Assembly (NCBI RefSeq): GCF_030817595.1
Contig: NZ_JAUSZN010000001.1
Coordinates: 938,001 to 1,002,000 of the forward strand
Length of the DNA: 64,000 bases
Direction: 5' to 3'
Origin: Neobacillus niacini
Lineage (GTDB): Bacteria > Bacillota > Bacilli > Bacillales > Cytobacillaceae
Positions within the stretch are counted from its first letter, which is position 1. Each line of letters starts with the position of its first letter. The translations under genes were made by a program, and so were the position numbers. Positions 43,737 to 52,476 of this stretch are shown piece by piece. Below the pieces are notes generated by a model. It had not been told where the DNA came from and searched no databases. It saw nothing but the letters and a program-made list of their open reading frames with translations.

Positions 43737-44814
43737 TATCTGTCTCCTTATGGTTTTTAAGAATTTGAATAAAAAGGATGCATAGCACAAAGATAGGTAA
43801 TGCCCAAGCTATACCAATTCCACAATAACTCAGCCACTTTAACCACTCTTCGACAGACACCAAGGAATCTGGGATCAATGCGAGGATAAAACCACTTGCT
43901 AGTATTATGAATATCCAAAAATTAGGCTTAATACTTTTAAACATATTTTCAAAAATTTGCTGAGCTCCCCAGTAATATATTGCAATTATTGATAATATCT
44001 TGAAAGCTAAAACGGAAAAGCAGAGATTTTCTGCTCGTGTAAGGAAAGCAACTTCTGTATATTCAAATAATGTCATAACTGGGAATATATCCTTTAATAT
44101 TTGATCGAAGCTAAAAAAGCCAAAGCATATAAAGGTAACAAGGAAATAGACTACCGTGGACAGAAAATTTCCTATAAAAAGAGCCTTTGTCCATTTTTTT
44201 TCTACCATAGGGAAAAAAAGAATGGAAACTTCAAAACCCAAAAAAGCTGTATAAACATGAAGTGTCCCCTTAAAAAAATCTGTTTCTCCTTTAAAAAAGA
44301 AAGTCGTATAACGTGCAAATTCGAATTCTGGAATAAGATAAAAAAGCAAAAAAATCATCGGTTGTAAGATGGCGCATAGAACCACAATTGCTTTAGCCAT
44401 CTTGTAGATTCCACCTCTTAATAATTGAAAACTAAGAAAAATAAAGAAAATAATAAAAAGTGAGGCAGGTAACGTTGGGAAAAACATCATTTTATATATG
44501 AAGATATATGCCTTCATATTCATGCTTGCCATTCCAATCCAAACACCAATGATAAACAAGTAGAAGGGCACCATTACCCATTTGGGAACCGTTGCCTCAA
44601 TAATTTCAAAAATTGACCTTCCTTTACCCAGCTTATAAATTACCGCAATCATCGTAATATTAATATTAACGAGTACGAAAATGAAAATAATACTTAACCA
44701 GCCATTTGTTCCGAAATATTCGGCAACTAATCGAGGTAAACTATACAAGACAAGACCATTTTGAATCATATAGATTAGAATAGATAATGGAAGTGGATGG
44801 AGTCGTTCCTTCAT
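43726..44814 (-). CDS. spore germinant receptor subunit B (GerAB/ArcD/ProY family), operon 1
   Basis: Membrane protein of 362 aa with about ten hydrophobic segments, of the amino-acid-permease-like GerB family thought to bind the germinant. The ATG at 44814 (MKERLHPLPLS) has GGTGAT just upstream. An ATG at 44847 is possible but would overlap gerA further. Typical segments are PKWVMVPFYLFIIGVW and SVLAFKILSIIAIYYWGAQQIFE. Middle gene of an A-B-C order operon. Confidence 0.91.
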   Translation of the reverse strand: MKERLHPLPLSILIYMIQNGLVLYSLPRLVAEYFGTNGWLSIIFIFVLVNINITMIAVIYKLGKGRSIFEIIEATVPKWVMVPFYLFIIGVWIGMASMNMKAYIFIYKMMFFPTLPASLFIIFFIFLSFQLLRGGIYKMAKAIVVLCAILQPMIFLLFYLIPEFEFARYTTFFFKGETDFFKGTLHVYTAFLGFEVSILFFPMVEKKWTKALFIGNFLSTVVYFLVTFICFGFFSFDQILKDIFPVMTLFEYTEVAFLTRAENLCFSVLAFKILSIIAIYYWGAQQIFENMFKSIKPNFWIFIILASGFILALIPDSLVSVEEWLKWLSYCGIGIAWALPIFVLCILFIQILKNHKETDNAK

Positions 44815-44824
44815 ATAATCACCA

Positions 44825-46339
44825 TTAATTCCTCTCTTTTTCACCATCGTTTTGCATCGCTGGTTGCCCCTTCTTTATTTTATAAAAAGGCCCTCTCACA
44901 ATACTATCTATCCAATCTTTGAAAAACGTTGGAGAAATCGGCATAAAATAAGGTGAAGATAAATTTGTTAACCCTGTTAAGTGAATGGTTATTATACCTA
45001 AAGCGAAAAAAATCCCAATATTCCCCATAAATCCTGCCATTAAAATAAATAGGAACCGAATGATTCTAATGGAAGCACTCATAATATAACTTGGGACTAT
45101 GAATGAAGCAATGGCCGATACAGCTACAATAATTATTAAGATATTACTAGTAATCCCAGCTTCAACAGCTGCTTGGCCAATCACAATACCGCCTACGACT
45201 CCAATTGTTTGACCAATTTTGGTAGGCAGTCTTGCACCAGCCTCCCTTAGGAGTTCAATTACTATTTCTAAAAATATAGCTTCAATGATAGGCGGAAAAG
45301 GCACTCTACTCCTAGACTGCATAATGCTTTGAAGTAGGGATTGTGGAATCATTTCGTAATGATACGTACATATAGAGACATAAAAAGCTGTGAGTATTAA
45401 TGTGATAAATAAAGCTATGTATCGCAAAACCCTAACCGCTGTTCCTATAATCCAACGCTGATTATAGTCATCTGGTGACTCAAAAAAATCAAAGAAACTA
45501 GAAGGAGTACAAAAAATGTTTGGACTATCCTCGACAAGTCCGATGATCTTTCCATCATATAGTTTTGCTACAGCAATATCTGGTCTTTCAGTCGTATAAA
45601 ATTGTGGGAATGGTGAATGTTGATGATCATCAATTATTTGAATTAAAACATTGGCGTCCGTTATTGAATCAACTTTAACTAATTGAATCCTCTCTTTTAG
45701 ACGATTCACAATATCTATATTTACAATGCCCTCAATATAGATTAGAAGAACTTTTGTTTTTGAAATGTCTCCAACAGATAACGTAATCATTTTTAAGCGA
45801 GGACTTCTTACTCTTCTTCTAATCAATGAAACGTTCGTTTTTAATGTCTCATTAAAGGAATCATGGGGCCCATTAATTACAGATTCTGTTTCAGATTGTG
45901 AAATGGATCGCTTCTCGAATCCAGCTACATTTATTAAATAAGTATTCTCCTCAGCGAACATAGACACATTACCATCTAATATTCCATTTATTACTTTTTC
46001 TTGATTATTTTCTCGTTTAAACAGTGATTGTTGAAAAGCTTTTTCTAAATTATTGAATGACATTTCTCTTAACGGTGAAAGTATTTCCCACTCTAATGTT
46101 TTGGAATCCACTAATGAGTCTAAATAAATAATGTGAATTTCATCCTGATTAAATGAACGATGAACTAGGTCAAAAGAATCCCCTAATTCTGTAAGTGTCT
46201 TGTCATAAGTTGCTTTTGTAATTGTTTTTTCATTAGAAGCTATTTTATTACTATTCAAATGCTGCGTTTTTTGCAGATTAACAAATTCTGTATCTTTATG
46301 TAAGAAAATCTTTTTGAGTATTGTTCGAATGCGACCCAT
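44825..46339 (-). CDS. spore germinant receptor subunit A (GerA family), operon 1
   Basis: Protein of 504 aa with a soluble N-terminal domain of about 270 residues (DEIHIIYLDSLVDSKTL), and a C-terminal membrane part with the highly conserved PFPPIIEAIFLEIVIELLREAG and ARLPTKIGQTIGVVGGIVIGQAAVEAG. First gene of the A-B-C operon, whose genes overlap. GGAAGGAAC precedes the ATG. A second, differently ordered receptor operon is at 59.4-63.1 kb. Confidence 0.94.
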   Translation of the reverse strand: MGRIRTILKKIFLHKDTEFVNLQKTQHLNSNKIASNEKTITKATYDKTLTELGDSFDLVHRSFNQDEIHIIYLDSLVDSKTLEWEILSPLREMSFNNLEKAFQQSLFKRENNQEKVINGILDGNVSMFAEENTYLINVAGFEKRSISQSETESVINGPHDSFNETLKTNVSLIRRRVRSPRLKMITLSVGDISKTKVLLIYIEGIVNIDIVNRLKERIQLVKVDSITDANVLIQIIDDHQHSPFPQFYTTERPDIAVAKLYDGKIIGLVEDSPNIFCTPSSFFDFFESPDDYNQRWIIGTAVRVLRYIALFITLILTAFYVSICTYHYEMIPQSLLQSIMQSRSRVPFPPIIEAIFLEIVIELLREAGARLPTKIGQTIGVVGGIVIGQAAVEAGITSNILIIIVAVSAIASFIVPSYIMSASIRIIRFLFILMAGFMGNIGIFFALGIITIHLTGLTNLSSPYFMPISPTFFKDWIDSIVRGPFYKIKKGQPAMQNDGEKERN

Positions 46340-46437
46340 TAAGTTCCTTCCTTTTAACCGGGATAGTTCTATTATTTACCATTGATTTTCAAATATGTAT
46401 TTAGATACCTCTACAAAAATAGAAAGACTTAATAAAA

Positions 46438-46461
46438 AAATACCACGAAAAAATTTCGTGG
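46438..46461 (-). terminator. terminator of the flavin-binding protein gene
   Basis: ccacgaaa / tttcgtgg stem with a 3-nt loop followed on the minus strand by a T-rich run (TATTTTTTTATT). Confidence 0.8.
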
Positions 46462-46539
46462 CGGTCAATTTGCTGCAAAAAAGTTATTCAGTCACCCATC
46501 AACGGGATGTAAGTATCGCCTGAATTGTGCGTTGTACCG

Positions 46540-47088
46540 TTACGCCCGGTCGGTATGAATGGTCCTGCCTTCATAGAACATACGATCTAGGATCACTTCT
46601 TTCTCTTTGGCCGAAAGGGATGATGCGGTTAATTTATAAATCAAAGTTTTACTACCTAAGGGCGAAACATATCGTTCCAAATGACTCTTTCCCAGCGGTC
46701 GATCATAATAACCTGGCACATATTTGTTAAGCATGACCTGCATGGCTTCCGTTGCCTCGTTTATGTCGGTTACGCGAACCAAGGATCCTTCTATAATCAC
46801 ACTCATATATGCTGTATCCGTTTTCGCGGGTATCGGGCTGGTAATTGTCCCATAATTTGCGCTTACGGTGAAGCAGGCAAGAGGGTTATTCTCGATGTAA
46901 GTGACTTTTCTTCCTTCCTCTGACCCATGAAAATAGATGGCTTCGTTCAGCCAAACAAAATTAAGCGGAAGGACATATGGGACGTCTTCTGAAGATAAGC
47001 CGAGAAATCCGGTTTGTGCATTTTCTAGAAAGTGTTGGATTTTGTCGGTGTCAGTACAATTGCGTTGCTGATTGCGAATGGGAAACAT
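46540..47088 (-). CDS. pyridoxamine-5'-phosphate-oxidase-like flavin-binding protein (NimA type)
   Basis: Split-barrel protein of 182 aa. It begins [45 protein letters not shown], followed by [25 protein letters not shown], as in the NimA-like/PNPOx family that binds FMN or haem. Members linked to nitroimidazole resistance exist, but most are uncharacterised. Single gene with its own terminator. Role unknown. Confidence 0.85.
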   Translation of the reverse strand: MFPIRNQQRNCTDTDKIQHFLENAQTGFLGLSSEDVPYVLPLNFVWLNEAIYFHGSEEGRKVTYIENNPLACFTVSANYGTITSPIPAKTDTAYMSVIIEGSLVRVTDINEATEAMQVMLNKYVPGYYDRPLGKSHLERYVSPLGSKTLIYKLTASSLSAKEKEVILDRMFYEGRTIHTDRA

Positions 47089-47227
47089 CTAAATTATCTC
47101 CTTTTAAAGATTTTTAAAATTACTATTAGGGTGTAATTAAAGCTTGAAAAAATTCAAGGAAGTCTGAGTAGGATTAAAAGTTCTCCTCTATTCGCCAAAC
47201 GAAAGAATTAAAATGCAGCCCCAACTT

Positions 47228-48382
47228 TTATAGGGCTGAAAATATAAGTTTCGTATCTTGCTTCTCTTTTAATAAGCTAACAATAAAAGTGGTTTTCCCG
47301 GCAGAACTTTCTACTTTAATCTCGCCATCATGCAACTCAACGATACTTTTGGCAATGGCCAGTCCTAACCCGGCACCCCCCGTATATTCAGAGCGTGATT
47401 TTTCCACTCGATAAAACCGATCAAAAATATGTGGAAGGTCCACACTTGGTATTGGCTTACCATAATTACTGATGGCAATTTCTATCGTTTCCTCTTGTTC
47501 CATTATTCTAATATCTAAATATTTCCCTTCTTTTCCATAGCGGATGGCATTTTGAATCAGGTTTTCAAATACTCTGGCCAGTTTATTACCATCACCCCTA
47601 ATAATAGGATTTTCGGTGGTTGTGAATTGTCTTAATTGCATTCCAGCTTCTTTCAGCTGAATCCTATATTGAACCGCTATTTGGTTTACCATTTCTTCTA
47701 TATTAATTGGGTCTTTAGTAATCAAGATTTCTTTGTTTTGAACATACGTATATTCAAACAAATCATTGATTAAGTGATGCAATCTCTCAGCCTTTGATTG
47801 TACAATCTGAGTAAAATATCGTAGTTCGATCTCATCCCGGTAATGATCGTTATTGATTAGGTTTAAGTACCCAATAATAGAGGTGAGAGGTGACCTAAGG
47901 TCATGGGCAACATTCGTTACTAAATCATTCTTAATTTCCTTTGCCCTTCTTTCTTCCTCAATCGCCTTTTGGGCTTGAATGATAATAGTGTTAATACTTT
48001 CAGCTAGTTGTCCCAATTCGTTTTCATCTATTTCTATTATCTTTTTATCAAAATTAGCTTTTGCAATTAACTGAATTTCCTTTGATAGTTTATAAATCCT
48101 AAAGGCTGTGTATCGTTGTTTCTCATATTGATAAAATAGAAAAAGGTACATACAAAATATAGAACAATAGAAAAAAATAATGATAAATGGCCCAAAATAG
48201 GATAATATTTCAAAAATCTGCGAAAAAAATCGTGAGTGTTCATTGTAATACTCTAAAGAAGGAATAATAATAAAAGCCGTAATTGTGGTCATAAGTGCGG
48301 AAAGAAAAAGATATAGATAAATTTTCTTATTCGGAATAAATTTTACGACATCAAGGAAATTATTTATCAACTTTATAGCCAA
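47228..48382 (-). CDS. sensor histidine kinase, VanS-like
   Basis: Protein of 384 aa with two membrane segments (about residues 19-40 and 58-82), a HAMP-like linker, HisKA with NVAHDLRSPLTSIIGYL, N box QNAIRYG, and DRFYRVEKSRSEYTGGAGLGLAIAKSIV. It overlaps the response-regulator gene by 23 nt. The start is uncertain (TTG 48382 or TTG 48370; neither has an ideal binding site). With the upstream VanZ and VanR-like genes it resembles a van regulatory set, but no vanHAX is present, so cell-wall stress sensing is the more cautious call. Confidence 0.88.
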   Translation of the reverse strand: MAIKLINNFLDVVKFIPNKKIYLYLFLSALMTTITAFIIIPSLEYYNEHSRFFSQIFEILSYFGPFIIIFFYCSIFCMYLFLFYQYEKQRYTAFRIYKLSKEIQLIAKANFDKKIIEIDENELGQLAESINTIIIQAQKAIEEERRAKEIKNDLVTNVAHDLRSPLTSIIGYLNLINNDHYRDEIELRYFTQIVQSKAERLHHLINDLFEYTYVQNKEILITKDPINIEEMVNQIAVQYRIQLKEAGMQLRQFTTTENPIIRGDGNKLARVFENLIQNAIRYGKEGKYLDIRIMEQEETIEIAISNYGKPIPSVDLPHIFDRFYRVEKSRSEYTGGAGLGLAIAKSIVELHDGEIKVESSAGKTTFIVSLLKEKQDTKLIFSAL

Positions 48383-49046
48383 CCCCCCAGACTGTCTGAA
48401 TAATCGATTCTCCAGGCAAAGCTGCTTCGATTTTATCTCGCAAGTTACTTATATGAACCATAACCGTTTTATTCGATCCTGCCCCAGGTTCATTCCATAT
48501 CTTTTCAAAAATCTCTTCTGAGCTAAAAACTCTTCCGCGATTCTTGGCTAGTAAATATAAAATATCAAATTCAATGGCAGTTAATTTTATTGCTCTTCCG
48601 TTAGCCGTTACTTCATGACTATGTTTGTCAATTTCTAGTGAAGAAATTTGAATTAGATCATTGTCCACTGCCGGCTGCTGGTAACTGGATCTTCTAAGTA
48701 ATGCTTTCACTCTTGCCGTCAATTCCAACGGGTTGAAAGGCTTACTCATATAATCATCGGCACCTGTCATTAATCCAATAATTTTATCCATATCTTGTAC
48801 TTTTGCACTTACCATTAAAATAGGCACCTGATTCACTTTGCGAACTCGTTTACAAAATTCTAAACCATCCATTTTTGGCATCATAACATCTAAAACAATG
48901 AGATCGACTTGATTCTTTTTCAAAAAATCAAGTGCTTGAACTCCATCTTGTGCCTTATTGATGGTATAGCCATCATTATGAAGGTATACTTCAATCAACT
49001 CCGCAATTTCTTTATCATCATCGACTACAAGTATTGACTTACTCAA
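48360..49046 (-). CDS. OmpR-family response regulator, VanR-like
   Basis: Protein of 228 aa. Receiver domain with VVDDDKEI, phosphoacceptor in IVLDVMMPKMDG (Asp at about 53) and the Lys in MSKPFNPLELTARV. The C-terminal winged helix (residues 130-228) ends IQTVWGVGYKVDK. Pairs with the overlapping histidine kinase. The target genes are not obvious; the upstream vanZ-like gene is one candidate. Confidence 0.92.
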   Translation of the reverse strand: MSKSILVVDDDKEIAELIEVYLHNDGYTINKAQDGVQALDFLKKNQVDLIVLDVMMPKMDGLEFCKRVRKVNQVPILMVSAKVQDMDKIIGLMTGADDYMSKPFNPLELTARVKALLRRSSYQQPAVDNDLIQISSLEIDKHSHEVTANGRAIKLTAIEFDILYLLAKNRGRVFSSEEIFEKIWNEPGAGSNKTVMVHISNLRDKIEAALPGESIIQTVWGVGYKVDK

Positions 49047-49079
49047 AATACATCCCCCCTACACCCAGTGTGGATTCAA

Positions 49080-49110
49080 GCATAAATCCCCCCGGATTGG
49101 GGATTTATGC
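49080..49110 (-). terminator. stem-loop covering the vanZ stop codon
   Basis: 12-bp perfect inverted repeat gcataaatcccc / ggggatttatgc with a 7-nt loop. The vanZ stop lies inside the right arm. No U-run, so it may weaken rather than stop readthrough into the two-component genes. Confidence 0.5.
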
Positions 49111-49668
49111 AGCTTTTGCTAATGAAAGTTTAGAAACCAAAACGTTGAATAGTTTTATTTTTACCAATTTCTTTATTATTAAAAATCCAACTGCAGCCCC
49201 AAGTGTATTTGCAAGAATGTCATTAATATCTGCGGTTCTGCCGCTTCCCAATGCGATTTCCAGTGTTAACTGTAATACTTCAATGGATAAGCTTAGGAAG
49301 AAACCATACTTTGCGGCTTTTTTTGCTGAGAGTACCTTACTGTTTAGTAACGGTAAATACATACCAAAAGGCAGCAGCATAATGATGTTTAAAACAAAAC
49401 CTGGAATGTCGATTGTTAAGATAGGAATAAAATTTATTTTTTGCAAAATCACTAGCCACAATGGCTCCGTCGATTTATTTACTCCTAACCAAACCTCTAT
49501 CGGAAAGAATACTAAATGAATCACTGCTATAAGGTATATAGCAAATGTTATTAACAGAAAATATTGTCCCACTCGATAGTCTTTTTTTCTGGTTCCAATG
49601 AAAAGAGTTACTAAAAAGAGAATGAAAGCCGGAAGCAAAATATACCATGAATCTATTGTGTAAAACAT
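49105..49668 (-). CDS. VanZ-family membrane protein
   Basis: Protein of 187 aa with about five hydrophobic segments. VanZ-like features are FFPIEVWLG, LNIIMLLPFGMYLPLL, SLSIEVLQLTLEIALGSGRTADINDILANTLGAAVGF. VanZ confers low-level teicoplanin resistance in enterococci, and many Bacillus homologues have no known role. GGAGGAGAAACAAG precedes the ATG. It is 59 nt upstream of the VanR-like gene on the same strand. Confidence 0.9.
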   Translation of the reverse strand: MFYTIDSWYILLPAFILFLVTLFIGTRKKDYRVGQYFLLITFAIYLIAVIHLVFFPIEVWLGVNKSTEPLWLVILQKINFIPILTIDIPGFVLNIIMLLPFGMYLPLLNSKVLSAKKAAKYGFFLSLSIEVLQLTLEIALGSGRTADINDILANTLGAAVGFLIIKKLVKIKLFNVLVSKLSLAKAA

Positions 49669-49884
49669 CTTGTTTCTCCTCCTAATTTTAAAAGTTGTGG
49701 GTGGCGCTGTTCTTTTCGCTTAAGCTTGACTTTAGTATATTCGCTATTGTTAAAGTTTTTTTAAAGAGAGAATAAAGGTTCCCTAAATTTTAAAAAACAT
49801 ATTCACTTCCTTATTAATAGCAGTTTCTTAGTTAATCAGCTTCGATAGTAGCAACCGAAAACTAACGCCCTGTTTGTGCAATAA

Positions 49885-49914
49885 AAAAGGAGCATGAAAT
49901 TGCAAGCTCCTTTT
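49885..49914 (-). terminator. terminator of MFS gene copy A
   Basis: aaaaggagc / gctcctttt stem with a 12-nt loop and T-rich sequence on the minus strand, just after the stop at 49923. Confidence 0.75.
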
Positions 49915-49922
49915 AAATTGTA

Positions 49923-51110
49923 TTAGGTTGTTACTGAGCTGTTTGTTATAGAATAGGAACGATTAAATTTAACAGAATACATCAATACATAGATAATGAT
50001 AAGTGAGGCAAATAAATTTAACACAATCAATGATAAGTTCAAATTAAAAAATTGAGTCAATACTCCGACACCAACAATCGGAACAATAAATCCGGAGTAG
50101 CCGCATAAATAAAAGGCCGTAATAACTCGGGGGCGTTCTTCTGGTTTCGGTAATTGGCCGGCTAACCTTAAAGTAACTTGAAACACCCATCCACCGCCTA
50201 CAGCTTGAAAGAATATCCCGGTACAGAGCAACATTAAACTCGCTGTCTGACCAGAAATAACAATGATCCAAGATCCAATAACAAGGAATAGTAATCCTAA
50301 ACGGATCCGTGTAACCGGATTACTTAGCCAAGGAATGAACTGAGCCAAGGCCCCTCCACCAAGAAGCAACAAAATTAACAATCCAGAGACAGAGAGGTTG
50401 GAAGTATGAATAACATTTTTAGCAAATGAAGGCACTAGGGATAACACAATTCCTTGTAGCGTGAAACCAATAAAAACCGGCAGCCCGATAAACGACCAAA
50501 AATGGGAGCGAATATTGCTCGGTACACCAATTGAGATCTTCGTCTTAGCTGGTTTCTGCCCAGGAAGGTAATCATGTTTTGGCAGGGTTTCCATAATTAA
50601 TAATGCGCTAATTAACATGATAAGGAGAAACCAAAATGGTAAACGAAGCGGCTGCCAATGTAGATATTGCAAAACTAAACCTGCAATAGCTGGTCCTAGG
50701 CCAAAACCGATCAATACCGTTACTCCTGATAACTTGATCGCTGTGCTCATTTTATTAGGAGAAGTTACTTTTATTAAAAATGCAACAGCAGTACCCGTAA
50801 AAGCTCCATATGCGACGCCTTCTAATATCCTTGCTATATAAAGCATCCAGACATTAAAACTCCCCAGAAAAATCAAGGTCGATGCGATTGAAATCCATAC
50901 ACTGAAACGAAGCACCCTTTTCAATCCCCAATCACTGCCTTTGGCTCCTACGATAAGCAATGTGGGCACCAGGATAGCAGCATAGATGGCAAACAAGATG
51001 GTAATTTGAAGACTATTCAGATGATAATACTCACTGTATAAAGGAAATAACGATGAAATAAACGTTGCTCCACACGACATCATAAGAATAACCCAAAGCA
51101 TTCTTTTCAT
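49923..51110 (-). CDS. major facilitator transporter, copy A of a duplicated pair
   Basis: Twelve-segment MFS protein of 395 aa, start ATG 51110 (MKRMLWVILMMSC). It shows the DHA1-type drug-exporter pattern (GLGPAIAGLVLQ at about 140, LEGVAYGAFTGTAVAFL at about 95). It is closely similar along its whole length to the MFS protein at 57474-58652. The adjacent TetR gene has lost its start, so this exporter may no longer be repressed by its own regulator. A perfect 24-bp palindrome lies 53 nt upstream of the start. Substrate unknown. Confidence 0.88.
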   Translation of the reverse strand: MKRMLWVILMMSCGATFISSLFPLYSEYYHLNSLQITILFAIYAAILVPTLLIVGAKGSDWGLKRVLRFSVWISIASTLIFLGSFNVWMLYIARILEGVAYGAFTGTAVAFLIKVTSPNKMSTAIKLSGVTVLIGFGLGPAIAGLVLQYLHWQPLRLPFWFLLIMLISALLIMETLPKHDYLPGQKPAKTKISIGVPSNIRSHFWSFIGLPVFIGFTLQGIVLSLVPSFAKNVIHTSNLSVSGLLILLLLGGGALAQFIPWLSNPVTRIRLGLLFLVIGSWIIVISGQTASLMLLCTGIFFQAVGGGWVFQVTLRLAGQLPKPEERPRVITAFYLCGYSGFIVPIVGVGVLTQFFNLNLSLIVLNLFASLIIIYVLMYSVKFNRSYSITNSSVTT

Positions 51111-51162
51111 TATGTTCCCTACTTTCATGAATTTTTTAAAATCAGCTGGTTATAAAATATTT

Positions 51163-51186
51163 AAAAGAGACCAATTGGTCTCTTTT
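51163..51186. promoter_or_regulatory. TetR operator, copy A
   Basis: 24-bp perfect palindrome AAAAGAGACCAA/TTGGTCTCTTTT between the tetR remnant and the MFS gene. Its core AGACCAATTGGTCT matches the elements at 58733-58758 and 59384-59407 and resembles LmrA/YxaF-type boxes. Confidence 0.7.
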
Positions 51187-51206
51187 AATTCAAAAAAATT
51201 AAATAA

Positions 51207-51780
51207 TTAGAAAAGCATGCCTTTTATCTGCATGATAACCATCTCTAAAAATTGCTTATCCTTATACAATCTGCTGAGGGCCAATGCACCTTCTAGAGAA
51301 GAAAGAATGAACACCGCCATTTGTTCAGAATCAATATGTTTGTCAATTTCATTTTGACTCATTCCAAACTCAATAATGCCTTTAATAATATTTATTAAGC
51401 CCGCAAAGCCTTCTTTAATGGAATCTTCAATTAAAATATTGGAGTCATCAGCTTCAATGGCTGCATTCATTAAAGGACATCCACCCACTATGATGTCATT
51501 GTTAAACAATGTCATAAAAATAGTAATAAAAGCCTCAAGTTGCTCGTTTGCGGTCTCCTTGGATTTAATTGCTTGTAAATAATTTTCTTTTAGCGTCATT
51601 AACGAGTATGAAAACGAAGCTTTGGCTAAATCATCCTTACTATCAAAGTGGTAAAATATCCCTCCTTTTTTTAATCCGGTGGCCTTCATGATTTCAGTGA
51701 TAGAGGTGGATTTATAGCCAATTGTGTTGAATAAAGATGATGATTGCTCAATAATAAATTTTTTCGTTCGTTCCCCTTTA
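51207..51780 (-). pseudogene. TetR-family regulator, start codon lost (copy A)
   Basis: Codes for GERTKKFIIEQSSSLFNTIGYKSTSITEIMKATGLKKGGIFYHF and on to the end, nearly identical to the intact TetR at 58786-59364. The sequence in front of KGERTKK is not a start: it is the truncated 3' part of a gerB copy, and an in-frame TAA lies ten codons upstream with no ATG, GTG or TTG between. The ribosome binding site and first two codons are deleted. Restarting at ATG 51689 would lack helices 1-2 of the HTH. Probably non-functional. Confidence 0.85.
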
Positions 51781-51781
51781 C

Positions 51782-52020
51782 AACGATATATTTTTTCTTA
51801 AAAAAATTTATGATGATGATCAATATACATAGTAAAGGGATGTATCCGTATAGAAGGATACCTGCTGTAACTGATAACAGAAAGTCGAGCCTCTCGATAA
51901 TCTTTTGGCCCTTTAAAGGAATTTAACAAATAAACACAATAGTACATGTAATCCATAATGATGGCCTTGCTTTAAGACCGAACGATTTTTTTAAAATTCG
52001 TGTCCCTGCCCACAAAGCAA
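51782..52020 (-). pseudogene. 3' fragment of a gerB gene (copy A)
   Basis: Reads RPSLWIT-like, IVFIC, stop, IPLKGQKIIERLDFLLSVTAGILLYGYIPLL, closely matching the last 80 residues of the GerB at 59440-60558. The nonsense codon (TTA to TAA) interrupts it, and it ends abruptly at both sides: at 52020 on the 5' side and fused to the tetR remnant on the 3' side. Evidence that the duplicated segment once extended into the germination operon. Confidence 0.85.
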
Positions 52021-52186
52021 AATGTCCCCTTTATGTCATTATAAAGATGCCATTAGAAGCGCTTTAAATTTACTGCTGTCAAAATGGATTGCGGTGTTGA
52101 TTAACTTGACAGCGCAGGCGAGCCTGCCGGAGAAGCTAGGCAGAACTTTCTGCTCTTACACCCCCGGCAAGCCTGCCATGATCACA
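52021..52186. other. gap next to the duplication breakpoint
   Basis: About 165 bp with higher GC than its neighbours (gcgcaggcgagcctgccgg). It contains a short inverted repeat, ggcgagcctgccgg...cccggcaagcctgcc. No gene is recognised. Confidence 0.4.
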
Positions 52187-52423
52187 TTACTTCTTCTTAT
52201 CGGCAAGCTGCTGGCGATACTCCAACACAGGCAGTCCGCCCCAACCCCAACTCTCGGTATCAACCTCTTCGATAACTACGAAGGTAGCTTCTAAGGGTTT
52301 GTTTAGCACATTGAGCAGTAGCTCGCTGGCCCCTTTAATGAGTGCAGCTTTTTCTTCCGTCGTGATAGACTGACGATCTGGTGTTGTGCCCTCACGGGTC
52401 ACTTGAATCGTAACGATTGGCAT
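52187..52423 (-). CDS. 4-oxalocrotonate tautomerase family protein
   Basis: Small protein of 78 aa starting MPIVTIQVTREG, so the catalytic proline is residue 2 after Met removal. The tail contains VVIEEVDTESWGWGGLPVLEYRQ, typical of larger tautomerase-family members. ATG 52423 is preceded by GGGGAGAATATTC; an ATG five codons upstream would bury the proline. It is 39 nt downstream of an SDR gene and probably co-transcribed with it. Substrate unknown. Confidence 0.9.
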   Translation of the reverse strand: MPIVTIQVTREGTTPDRQSITTEEKAALIKGASELLLNVLNKPLEATFVVIEEVDTESWGWGGLPVLEYRQQLADKKK

Positions 52424-52476
52424 GAATATTCTCCCCATTCTATTTGGATATGTTTTGTACCTGCTGCTACATTTGC

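Noticed and set aside
44101..44367. Plus-strand frame inside gerB
   Set aside because: Lysine-rich antisense reading of a membrane protein gene with no start signal; a shadow of the real gene.
47228..49668. Vancomycin resistance cassette
   Set aside because: VanR/S/Z-like genes occur in many Bacillus genomes, and no vanH, vanA-type ligase or vanX gene is present here.
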